NCBI RefSeq assembly: GCF_019097595.1
Contig: NC_080714.1
Coordinates: forward strand, 8,077,759-8,141,758
Length of the DNA: 64,000 nucleotides
Direction: 5' to 3'
From: Hemibagrus wyckioides
Taxonomy: Eukaryota; Chordata; Actinopteri; Siluriformes; Bagridae
Part shown: in pieces, positions 52,020 through 62,335 of the stretch
Position numbering within the stretch: position 1 is the stretch's first letter
Layout: every line of letters starts with the position of its first letter
Translations under genes and position numbers: made by a program
The notes under the pieces: model-generated
The model's input: the letters and a program-made list of their open reading frames with translations, nothing else
What the model was told of the DNA's origin: nothing
Databases searched by the model: none

Positions 52020-52263
52020 TCTCCATCGACTTGATTCGTGAGGTGCGTGAGGGGAAGCAGTCAGAGATCTTCCAGCGCTATGCAGACGGCAGCTTCGACC
52101 CCAACTGCTGCTTCAGCATCTACTACGGTGAACATATGGAGTCGCTGGATTTGGTCTCGGGAACAGGCGAGGAGGCGCGCACCTGGATTACTGGTCTTAA
52201 GTACCTTATGGCAGGCATCAGCGATGAGGACAGTCTGGCCAAACGCCAGCGCACCCGGGACCA
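52020..52263 (+). CDS. plch2: plch2 exon 3 (PH domain, C-terminal half)
   Basis: Acceptor CGTTTGCAG. It encodes residues 64-144, including SIDLIREV, the family block FDPNCCFSIYYG, MESLDLVSG, EEARTWITGLKYLMAG and ISDEDSLAKRQRTRD. These finish the PH domain and start the linker to the EF-hands. The exon ends GAC CA with no GT. What follows is ATATCCTT, a U12-type AT-AC donor; read straight through, the frame meets a stop after Tyr-Pro-Ser. FDPNCCFSIY is a strong PLCH2-type match. Confidence 0.96.
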
Positions 52264-52980
52264 ATATCCTTCCTAATGGAAAGCTGTATCAGGGACACTG
52301 AGCTTGATCCCAGAAATGTGTTTTGATATTGGCTTTAAAAAAGGTGCAAATTTCAGGAGAATTCATGTGAAATATGTATCTGTTTAATAAGTGACTGAAA
52401 ATGAAGACATTATTTAGAATAAACAGATATTGTGTCCTAAATAGATACAAATAGGAGACATGCTATTCATTCATCTGTTCATACCAGATAATTCAAAAGG
52501 CATACACACAGTAATAGCATAAATCCAAAACAGCAGGTAAAAACATGATTCATACAGGAGCAAGACAGGATAATCAGAGACTATCTGAGTCAAAGTCCAA
52601 AGAAAGGCTTACTAACATCAAGGAGCACTGAAACTAAGCGTGCTCATATGGTGGCCATATTTGTTGCGGCGAAACAGGAGCCATGACGTTACGTGCTGTG
52701 ACACAAACACGCTACCACGAAGTCAGTGCATCTTTTAGTGACCTAGCAACACATTTTAATCAATTCACTTTCTTTTTGAGTAACCCTGCCTTTATTTAAG
52801 CTCAAACTTCTATTTTGTGTGTGTGTGTGTTGTATCTAATTTGTATAGTGGACTAACTGTCATTATTCAGATTTTCTTATAATATACCATCTGACTCAAC
52901 AGCTGTGTGTTTGTAGTGTACTGTAGCGTATATTTTCTGTCTCTGTTTACGATGTTCTTCTCCTTAACTGCATGCGTCAC
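52264..52980 (+). other. plch2: U12-type AT-AC intron of plch2 (intron 3)
   Basis: The intron starts ATATCCTT (52264-52271), the U12 donor core. It ends CAC, with terminal AC at 52979-52980. TCCTTAAC at 52961-52968 matches the U12 branch-site consensus, with the likely branch A (52967) 13 bases from the 3' end. Splicing CA|G restores Gln145 and gives DQWLKQTF, the sequence expected in PLC-eta; no GT-AG alternative does this. It would be removed by the minor spliceosome. The intron is 717 bp with one (GT)n at about 52816-52830. Confidence 0.95.
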
Positions 52981-53110
52981 GTGGCTGAAGCAGACTTTCA
53001 CAGAAGCTGACAAGAACGGAGACGGCAGCCTGAGCATCAGCGAGGTTCTACAGCTTCTGCATAAGCTCAATGTCAACTTACCCAGGCAGAAAGTAAAGCA
53101 GATGTTCAAG
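52981..53110 (+). CDS. plch2: plch2 exon 4 (first EF-hand)
   Basis: Residues 145-188, from QWLKQTFTEAD to KVKQMFK, then donor AAG|GTAAAG (phase 0). It carries a canonical 12-residue EF-hand loop, DKNGDGSLSISE (residues 155-166), with Asp at positions 1 and 5 (155 and 159), Asn at 3 and Glu at 12, so Ca2+ binding is likely. The following helix EVLQLLHKLNVNLPRQ is characteristic of PLC-eta2. The exon enters from the AT-AC intron. Confidence 0.96.
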
Positions 53111-53383
53111 GTAAAGCACATCTGGGGAGCAATTAAGGCGGTTGCTTAGCATTCATCGACTGTAGATTTAGTGCATTGCTTTGTAAGAGTATGTCATTTA
53201 TTTGTCTTTTTAGAGTTTAGTGTGTCTTGTAAAACTGGGAGGAAAACTGTACTGTTAATGACATATATTACCACCAATCCATATGTGGTAGGTATAGCTC
53301 GTATATACAGCACATATTTGCAATAAACCATTGCTCGACTGGCAAAGGCTTGTATTTCTCTCTGTCTCTCTCTGTCTCTCTGT

Positions 53384-53425
<42 letters not shown>

Positions 53426-53472
53426 ATGGTATACTGCTGTTCCCAAAAACAATTTCCCAGCCAGGCCAGATT

Positions 53473-53505
<33 letters not shown>

Positions 53506-53884
53506 GTATGTGGTTGAGATCTCACCTCAGCCGTTTGTAGGTCGCTAAGCTTCACAGTCCATCAGGACCCACCCCATCTGCTGTAAATGAACACAGATGG
53601 CCAACACTGTAAGAGAGAATAAAGCACACCAATCTGGCCTTGTGTGTGTGTGTGTGTGTGTGTGTGTCGTAGGAGAGGTTTTAATCTTGATTCTTTTAAG
53701 TGAAGTGCTACATCTATAGAAGCCTGAACAGTTTATCCATCATTTTCTTGGAATAAAGGAATAAAGGTGTATTAATCTTTGCCTTTAGGTCATTGCTTGT
53801 TGTCCAGGCTGATAGTGGATTAAGTCACAACTCTAAATGAACTTTTAATTAAGTTAAATTAAGGAGAGGAAAATTGTGTTATTG

Positions 53885-53919
<35 letters not shown>

Positions 53920-54061
53920 AATAACCCCTATATTATCATAAAAATAACCCTGGAGGATTTTTTTGTTTAGAAAAGCTAAACCGTTGATTACAAATGTGAA
54001 ATAATTCAATTAATTGAAAATTACAAAAACAATAATAAACTATAATAATTACCTCTGAATC

Positions 54062-54115
<54 letters not shown>

Positions 54116-56278
54116 TATAGTGTATTAATTATTCACTACAACTGTTGATTATTATTATTATTATTATTATTATAAGTAACCCCTAAATGAACTTTGAATT
54201 GTAATTTTTTTTAATTGACTCCTCCATATATGAATTAAGTGACTACTTGTGACTACTCGCTACTGTATCTACTGAATCTATACTGTTGAACGTCTTATAC
54301 TGATTTATAACCGCTCCCTGCAGGGGTTATTTCTGCTACAAGCATAAAGAATGACTTCTAGAAGAAAAAAGAAAAAGAAAAACCCAAGAAGAATTAGTGT
54401 GAATGTTTCCCTCCTGCTCTGGTGTTCAGAGTGTTGATGACCTGTTTTCACACTCTGATACTCAGCAGTTGACGATCATGTTCTCATGGCCTTGCTCACT
54501 CACTCATTCCCTCTGCTTGGGTTTGCATCTCAACGCTTTCTTCTCAAGTTTTCACAACAAGCATGAAGTAGAATCCCAGACTTTTGGGCTTTTGTCATTA
54601 TTTGTGTAAAATGGAGATACCTTGTAGCACCTTGTAGCACAGGCTTTGTTGTTTCTTCACCCCAACATTCTGTACTATAGCTGTTTGCACAGTTTAGGAT
54701 TAATAGTTAATAAAGGTTTAAAATATCAAACATGGTGGTGAATGAGCAACTTTCTGAGGGTCTGGGAAATCTTAAAGAACGTACAGACACATGTACAGAA
54801 ATCAATGCTTGGTAATAACATTAGCAATCAACGAGCTTTCACACGTTGCAAAGATGAATCAATGCCACAGTCAATTCATTAGGATAATATAGCAGCGTTT
54901 TCATTTTGTGTTTATTGACTTAAACAGGCGTCACACTGCCTGTATAACAACGAACTATTCACACAAAATTTCTTTACTGTGAAATAAAGGCTGGAAATGT
55001 AGCTATCTAATCAATATCAAATAATTAAAATCCAGTACATTAACTAGCTCAGGTTTCTGCAATTCCCCTGCCAAGAAACCAATTAGAAAGCTGATTTTTC
55101 TCCAATACTTGATGGCGAAAAACAGATTTTCTTTTCTGTTTGCTGTTAACGGCTTGTTTCTAGTGCGTTAAATGAAGTGTTCGAAATCCTCACGAGTCAA
55201 TTATACATGTAAAGCTCATGTGATTGGGCTGGAGATGGCTGCCTCATGGAGCTTTCCAGCTTCTGCTGTTCTTTACTCAGGAGCTGTGTTTCTCATCCAG
55301 TCAAATGTGCTTTAGTAAAAAATTAAACAGCTGAGATTTTACATTCTCCCCTCATTCACTGTGCTGAAAAATGATTCGACCAGCTAAGGGGGCTGATCTT
55401 CTAATTAGAGAGGGCGAGCAATATCGATAAATGCGACGTAAGAACCTCATTTTCGATCAATATATCTATAGAAAGAGGTCTATAGCAGGTCATTCGCAGG
55501 CAAATTGTTGATGGTGATGAAGGCAACACTGGCTTCTAGTGACTCTGGTGAATATTTAGAACAATCCAGTAATAGGCAATTGACAGTCAATAGCATACAG
55601 TCATCCAGCATCCAGCTTGTTTTAAGCAGCTTTAGTCATATATTTGTTGAAATGTGCTTTTATAAAGCAGGTGTGTTTCTCCGCCGTCAGCGCTGCACAC
55701 ACAGAAGAGCTAATATCGTTAACCAGGTTTGCCAGGTTTCAGCAAAATTTTCAGCCCACGCAAAATTCAGGCAGTGGAAAAAGGAAACACATTTTTCTTC
55801 TTTTTTCTCAGCATTTACGTGGGAAACAAGGTCACCGTGGCGCATGTTTCAGACGTACAAACATTATCCACTCTATCAACCCTCTCTCCAGCTTCCATTC
55901 TTTGTAATATATGTCGAAATAAAAGAGGTTCTGTACGTCATACTGCAGGCACGCTGTCAACACTTACAATTTGTCTTTGTTTGCAGAAATTAATCCCAAT
56001 TATTTGCTATAAAACAAGACTGCAGTGGCTTTTGAGTGAATAAATAAATAAATATCTGTCATTAACCTGTCCTCCTCCAGAGAGGCATTAGGATTCTTAC
56101 CACAATAGCCCTCTATTTGCCCTTTTGTGCAGTTCACATTCTTAACCACTTGATAGAAATTCAGTAGGGGCACTGAGCGAACTACCCCAAAATTAAGAAA
56201 GGCAGGCAAATCAATAAAACACTGGTTTATATCTGTCAATTTTTTTATCGCTGGTCAGATGGAGTCATTTAAATTATA
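53111..56278. other. plch2 intron 4, left part: microsatellites
   Basis: It holds (CT)n at about 53357-53423, (GT)n at about 53472-53499 and 53641-53667, (ATT)n at 53884-53919, an oppositely written (AAT)n at 54061-54112 and (ATT)n again at 54148-54174. The last two are inverted relative to each other and could pair. No exon was found between 53110 and 56945. Confidence 0.8.
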
Positions 56279-56788
56279 CACCGATCAGGCATAACATTAT
56301 GGCCACATGCCTAATATTGTGTTGGTTCCCTTTTCGCTGCCAAAACAGCCCTCACCCGTCATGCACTGTGTATTCTAACACCTTTTTATCGCAACCAGCA
56401 TTAACTTCTTCAGCAGTTTGAGCAACAGTAGCTCGTCTGTTAGATCGGATCACACGGGCCAGCCTTCGGTCCCCACGTGCACCAGTGAGCCTTGGCCGCC
56501 CATGACCCTGTCACCGGTTCACCACTGTTCCTTCCTTGGACCATATCCTTTTGATAGATACTGACCACTGCAGACCGGGAACGTCTAGCCGTCACAATAT
56601 GGCCCTTGTCAAACTCCCTCAAATCCTTACGCTTGTCCATTTTTCCTGCTTCTAACACATCAACTTTGAAGACAAAATGTTCACTTGCTGCCTAATATAT
56701 CCCACCCACTAACAGGTGCCATGATGAGGAGATCATCAGTGTTATTCACTTCACCTGTCAGTGGTCATAATGTTATGCCTGATTGGTG
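56279..56788 (-). mobile_element. Internally deleted Tc1-type element with both inverted ends
   Basis: The 28-bp ends start caccgatcaggcataacatt on the left, and the right end (56761-56788) is its inverted match with two differences; TA lies on both sides. The minus strand keeps transposase pieces: MDKRKDLREFDKGHIV and [11 protein letters not shown], the N-terminal DNA-binding region of a Tc1-type protein, then an incomplete remainder. It cannot move without help. A related, end-less copy is at 39447-39840. It sits 156 bp before exon 5. Confidence 0.9.
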
Positions 56789-56944
56789 TATACTGTGAAT
56801 GCTATGAAGATTAACATTTATTTACTGTGATCTCTTCAGGTTCAACATTTGAGGCGGACTCAAACAAACGAATAAATAAATGTTCCTGAATGAATAAATT
56901 GATTTGTTTCATATTTGTTTCGCCTTGTGTATTATTTCCTACAG

Positions 56945-57115
56945 GAAGCAGATACAGATGATAACCAGGGCACTTTGGGCTTTGACGAGTTCTGCTCCTT
57001 CTACAAGATGATGTCGACACGGCGAGACCTGTACCTGCTGATGCTCACCTACAGCAACCATAAAGACCACCTAGACACGGACGACCTGGCACGCTTCCTC
57101 GAAATTGAACAAAAG
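56945..57115 (+). CDS. plch2: plch2 exon 5 (second EF-hand and following helices)
   Basis: Exactly 57 codons, phase 0 on both sides (acceptor CCTACAG, donor AAAAG|GTGACG), residues 189-245. The start EADTDDNQGTLGFDEF (residues 189-204) is the second EF-hand. Its loop has NQG where NG would be usual, one residue longer than canonical, as in other PLC-eta proteins. FYKMMSTRRDLYLLMLTYSN and the HKDHL block follow and are close to PLCH2. Confidence 0.97.
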
Positions 57116-59259
57116 GTGACGAATTATAGGGTTTTTGAGATATGTTTATAGCTGAACATCTGTTTTCAGAAGAGTTCAAGAGTTTACATCAGGCAGACAT
57201 GTGGATAGTAATGACGCATAGATACAGCACTAGAAGGTGTTCATATTTCCCCATATTTTCATCTAATGTGCATCTCCTGGGCTCTTTCCCAAACTCAGGC
57301 CTGTAATTTGATCAGCTCAGTGATGAATATGCAGCTCGACTCTCGCCTGCTAATGGGTCCAAAGGCTTTTCTTTTCTTTTTTTTTTAAATGACACTTATC
57401 TGGAAGCCTTATTTTTTTCTTGCTTGGTTGCTTTGCTTCCTTTTTCTCTCTCCCACACAAACACACACCCCAAAGATCATCTAGGTTACAGCAGCCTCCA
57501 ACATATTATTACTATTATTCAGACTTTTTGGCATAGGCGTAATTTACACTGGTGACATGCCCCTTTGCTTAATATTGTCCCTACTATTTCCTGAAGATGT
57601 AGACTCTAGAAATCTCCGAACATCACTTACTAATAAGTGCCTTCGGTTACCACCTGTAATTTGACACATAAATCCGTCCTCTTTGTCTATTGGATTTATT
57701 CCTTTTTTTATAATGCCATGCATTGCTCTCGATGAAACGGAGGTTGAGGGTGCTTTCACGTGTGTAGAGTTTCGATTTTAATCAAACCCTGGTGTTTTTC
57801 CTCTTCACCGCAGTTCATTTAAAAAGATGAGAACACAGCAATCACACCAATATGACCAGTCCGTGAGTGAGGTCTTCTCAGTCAGATTCTAACTTCCAAA
57901 GATAGTCTGATTGCAGTGAGAAAGCAGTTCAACCCTAAATCAACCGCACTGATGAGCCGAAATGATTCTGTGTATGTTGTGTTGAAGGATCTTTATGTAG
58001 ATGCGAGCAGTTAAACTTAGCCAAGAGCCATAATATGAGCCAATAGACGGGGAAAAAAACACTCTAGCTGTAAAGTAATGTGAAGTATTTTTAAAATCTG
58101 GATCCAAATGGGAACAAAAACAAAAGAAAATTAACAATGAACTGAAAGAGAAAACTAAATCCAGATGCTGCTCTTCTTTTGTTTCTTTTATTATGGGCCA
58201 TGTGAAATCAAACCAAACTGGATTTATTCAGCATGAAAGCAGATAGTTGTGTATAAATTCAGGCTCGGATCTATTGTTTCTAATCCAATCATAATGTAAA
58301 ATCTTCGTAATTTACTACAAATTATTCTGTCAGACCACATGACCCATGGGATTTAGTGTATTCCATGTTGGGAGCTCCAATCTGGCAACCCAGAGGTATA
58401 AAATATCATTATAGCTATCACAGCATTTAAAAAGGGGCAATGTAAATTCATAACCTGATCTCATTTATTAAAGGATTTATAAAGCCAATGATTTGAAAGT
58501 TGAAAATACAGTCTGTAAGTGAAATTCAAATATTGGCAAGAAAATAAAATGAATCAGGATTGTTTCTTGCGTCAGAAAAAATCTAATATCATGGAAATAT
58601 TTATTAGTAGCTTCAAGCATGCGATTTCGTTCTCTTCTCAAAACATCCTGTTTGGAATGAAATTCTTATGTGACACACACACACACAAGTCCCAGTCTAT
58701 GTTAACTGCATGAGGATTTATCTCTAGGCTTGAGAAAACAGGATTAAAATAAAAATTAAATTTAGGCATGATTTCTTTCTTTTTTTTTGCTTTTTCAGAA
58801 AGCCTTACCAGGCCTCCACATCAGCAGTAGCTCATGTCTTAGCCTCCACCCGCTACCTCAGCTCAGTATTAGTGTACTGATGGCTAATTTGTCTCAATTT
58901 CTGAAGTGAATGAAGAACTAAATTAGCCGAACTTTGCTTGTAGCTGCAAGCTAGCAAACATTGGCAGTGATGCACACCATGTACCACTAAATTAACACTC
59001 ATCCCTGCTGTGTTGGATGTGGTCTGATGCTGATGGGATGGGATGGAAATCTGATTGACTAATAAAACCAATTTAAGACCCAGCTGTTGGCTAAACCAGC
59101 CTGATTCCAGAACGATCCATTTACATGTGATGGCGTTTCTCAATGGGATTAGGTGCATTCAGGCTGTTTTGTTTTCCATACTTTGTTCACATGAAGTACA
59201 AATCTACTGATTGTAAAGAACTTCCTTATTTTCATCTCACATATTTGTATTTATTTCAG
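57116..59259. other. plch2 intron 5, nothing recognised
   Basis: Ordinary intronic sequence with short A/T and CA runs; no further exon or well-preserved repeat seen. Confidence 0.5.
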
Positions 59260-59353
59260 ATGGTACGAGTCACAAAAGAGCATTGCCTTGAAATCGTCGC
59301 CAAGTTTGAACCTTGTCCTGAAAACCAGAAGCAGGGGGTTCTAGGTATTGACG
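59260..59353 (+). CDS. plch2: plch2 exon 6 (EF-hand region to X-domain linker)
   Basis: Acceptor TTATTTCAG, donor GAC G|GTAAGA; residues 246-276 plus one base. It encodes MVRVTKEHCLEIVAKF, FEPCPENQKQG and LGIDG; FEPCPEN and the LGI(D/E)G block at the junction are PLCH2-like. Reading past the donor gives an in-frame stop, so the splice is needed. Confidence 0.95.
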
Positions 59354-60132
59354 GTAAGATGAGGTCTGGTTTCTTCCTCAGAGAGCATTTTAATAACGTA
59401 GATGATCACAAAGTCAGCTAACGAAGAAAATGAGCTACTCAGGATTTACAAAATGTAATTTAGGTCTCTATATTAGGCCGAACTGCCTCGCCTAGTCCGA
59501 CTCTAAATGAAAAACTTTATTTTGTGAATCCACTCGTCTGTAATGAGCTCTGTGGAGATGATTAACTGTTGTTTTCTAAGTGTGACTTAATTGAAATTTT
59601 CATCAACTGAGTCCTCGTGGACCTAACATCTACCTGCCCTACATATTTTAGTGTTTTCTGGCTCCCCAAACACCTGACTTTACCAAATACAGACAATAAA
59701 CTGTAGATTAGATCATATACAGTAGATTATAAACAGGCCATGTCTGACTTCCAAATATTAAAGTGCAGCAATTCTTTCGAACCTGGACTTCTTTTGGTTC
59801 CACTTGTCTGTCACATTTTATACAATAATATTGTAACTGAATATAAATACATTATACAGATTGAACAAATAATGTTTTCTAAACAGTTATAGTTACAGAC
59901 ATGAATAAGTGTGCTGTTTGTGTTCGCTTTATTGAATTCAAATTAAATTCTGCCGACTTCATTTCAAAATAAAACTAGGTGTCTAGCATTTTTCTACACA
60001 AACTGGCCTAAAATTCACAAAAAAATTGGGCTGTACGAAAAATAATAATTAATTTTATTTTAATAATTATTTAATTATTATTAATTATGAAATATTATTT
60101 TTATTAAATATCAGTGTTTAAGTACGTTTAAC

Positions 60133-60133
<1 letters not shown>

Positions 60134-60214
<81 letters not shown>
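60134..60214. repeat. (ATT)n trinucleotide microsatellite
   Basis: About 26 uninterrupted units in plch2 intron 6, 511 bp before exon 7. The rest of this intron (59354-60725) is AT-rich and shows nothing else. Confidence 0.97.
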
Positions 60215-60725
60215 TTAAGAAAATCTGCCCAGAAAATCATTTGACTCACAGCAGCACTGTGTCCCATCTTTATAGTAAATTTTAATAGTATGTCCTGATC
60301 TTTTTAGAAAAGAAATCCCCAAACTAAAACAATATGATGACATTATAATGTGGCTAGAAACAAAAGTTCCCTGATCTTAAAAAGACGGTGGTTGTTCTAA
60401 AAGCTTACTCAGAAATTACATAGCAATAGATGAATTAGATTTTTTTTTTTTAAATATGATAAAATTAGAAGGATTAGAAAGATCCACTGGACATCTGCTT
60501 GAGACCAGTTATGACTTTGGAAGATAGGGAATGAGGGAAATTTTCAGAAAGTTTAGGAGTTGAATAAAGTTTTGCTCTGCAGTTTCAAATTTATATATTA
60601 CAGAAATTCGAAAAATACTACTGGTCTAGACCACACCCACTTCCTGTTCCGGTTTATCTGTCCTTTAACGTGTATTGAGGTGGGCATGTGTATGAATCAG
60701 CTCACCTCTTAATTCTACTCTTTAG

Positions 60726-60929
60726 GTTTCACAAATTACATGCGAAGTCCAGCTGGAGACATCTTTAATCCCGAACACTATGAAGTGAACCAGGACATGA
60801 CTCAGCCTCTGTGCAAGTACTTTATCGCCTCCTCACATAACACCTACCTGATGGGGGACCAGCTGATGTCTCAGTCCAGGGTGGACATGTACTCATGGGT
60901 CCTGCAAGCAGGCTGCAGATGTGTGGAAG
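60726..60929 (+). CDS. plch2: plch2 exon 7 (catalytic X domain, first part)
   Basis: Residues 277-344, [17 protein letters not shown] through GCRCVE. It contains the PLC signature IASSHNTYL with catalytic His314 and Ca2+-ligand Asn315, then [13 protein letters not shown] and the Ca2+-ligand Glu344 as the last full codon before donor G|GTCAGT. These match His311, Asn312 and Glu341 of PLC-delta1 at +3. PLC-eta hydrolyses phosphatidylinositol 4,5-bisphosphate to inositol trisphosphate and diacylglycerol at the inner plasma membrane, mainly in neural tissue in mammals. Confidence 0.98.
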
Positions 60930-60997
60930 GTCAGTTTAAGTTAGGGTATAAACGGTAAGGCATCAGTGCACTTCGGTCTGATTTCATTTTCTGATAC

Positions 60998-61400
60998 GGT
61001 GGAGTGCATAAGTATTCAACCCCCTTGAACTTTCCCCATGTTTTGTAATGTGACAACTTGGAATTGAAATGGACTGAAGTGTGATATGTCATGAATCTTC
61101 ACAAAATAGCCCATAACACTATACTGTAAGGGGTGTGTGTGTGTGGGGGGGTATTATTTGGCCCCATAATTTGTTAGAGAAAATATGTTAACAAATAGCA
61201 TCAGGAAGAGCAAGAAGCTATCACATGCTCTTGAAAAAAAGATATATCTGTTATTGATATAGAGAGAACTCCGACTCTGCCTTCCACTAAAAATAAGTGA
61301 CCGGTTAAAGACAGAAAAGTGACCAAATGGCTAAGGGTAACTTTCAAAACACACTGAAGCATGTTGGTGGTAGAATCATTGATCAGCAGTAATCAGTATT
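60998..61400 (+). mobile_element. Tc1-type relic, left end recognisable
   Basis: It begins acggtggagtgcataagtat and tcaacccccttgaactttcc, the end of another common teleost Tc1 family. The later part (for example gcatgttggtggtagaatca) is probably its decayed interior. No open frame; the right boundary is uncertain. Confidence 0.5.
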
Positions 61401-61568
61401 GTCAGCAGATCTCTGGATCTTTCTCTTTAGCTCTTTCAGAGTTACACTTGGAGTCTTGGAGTCAAGTCACAGTACATAAATGTTGAAGAGATAAATATGC
61501 TATTGAGGCAATTTAACAATTTAATCTGAATGCTGACTGTACTGTAAACTACGTGTGGTTTTTTCCAG

Positions 61569-61689
61569 TGGACTGTTGGGATGGACAAGATGGAGAACCA
61601 ATCGTCCACCATGGCTATACTCTAACATCCAAAATCCTGTTTAAGGATGTGATTGAAACCATCAACAAATATGCGTTTGTCAAGAACCC
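61569..61689 (+). CDS. plch2: plch2 exon 8 (catalytic X domain, second part)
   Basis: Residues 345-384 plus two bases (acceptor TTTTCCAG, donor CC|GTAAGT). It encodes [20 protein letters not shown] and then [20 protein letters not shown]. Asp346 and catalytic His359 correspond to Asp343 and His356 of PLC-delta1. The Val codon is split with exon 7. IETINKYAF fits PLCH2. Confidence 0.98.
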
Positions 61690-62163
61690 GTAAGTCTAAG
61701 CAGAGTTTCTCACCTTTAGATCTCTAATCAGACACTGTGTTGAAAACTGTACTTACTTGGTATGCATTCGTTAGTGTAAACAGTGTGTAGGTGTGTGTGT
61801 GTAGACACACGTCCTGACATTTCATTAGCTCCAGCATAGCTAAAGTTGATAATCCCATTAAGATGCATACACTGTCACATCCGGGAGCTTTTTGTAAACA
61901 GAACACTATTAGATATATATTTTTAGACATTTCTTAGCATCTACACCATGTCACTTCTGGATCTTCTTGTCGTGGGACTGTTCAACATATTTCAACATGA
62001 ACTGACCTTTAACGTTTTTGCTTATGCAGAATGTTAAGATATTTCATCATTTAGCACCACCACAAATTTTTTTTCCCATTTAGTTTTTACCCAGAGCCAA
62101 ATCCTGTTATTTAGGTATTGCATGACAATTGCCAGCTAATATATATTTTTTTTCTGTCTTCAG

Positions 62164-62335
62164 GTACCCAGTGATCTTGTCCATAGAGAACCACTGCAGT
62201 GTTCCTCAGCAGAAGAAGATGGCTCAGTATCTGGTGGAAATCTTGGGGGAGCAGTTGGACTTGTCATCAGTCAAAGCCGACGAATCAGGACTTCTACCAT
62301 CTCCCGATTCCCTCAAAGGCAAAATTCTTGTCAAG
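62164..62335 (+). CDS. plch2: plch2 exon 9 (catalytic X domain, end)
   Basis: Residues 385-442, starting Pro-Tyr-Pro-Val-Ile-Leu-Ser-Ile-Glu-Asn-His and ending KGKILVK. Glu393 matches the Ca2+-ligand Glu390 of PLC-delta1, so all six residues I checked are in place. The acceptor is GTCTTCAG. The donor, AAG|GTCAAC, is weak; beyond it the frame runs into poly-pyrimidine, so the exon must end here or nearby. The X-Y linker, Y domain and C2 domain are outside the window. Confidence 0.95.

Noticed and set aside
52264..52276. Exon 3 running on to a stop at 52276
   Set aside because: ATATCCTT here is a U12 donor; splicing to 52981 restores the conserved PLC-eta sequence, whereas read-through ends the protein in the middle of the family alignment.
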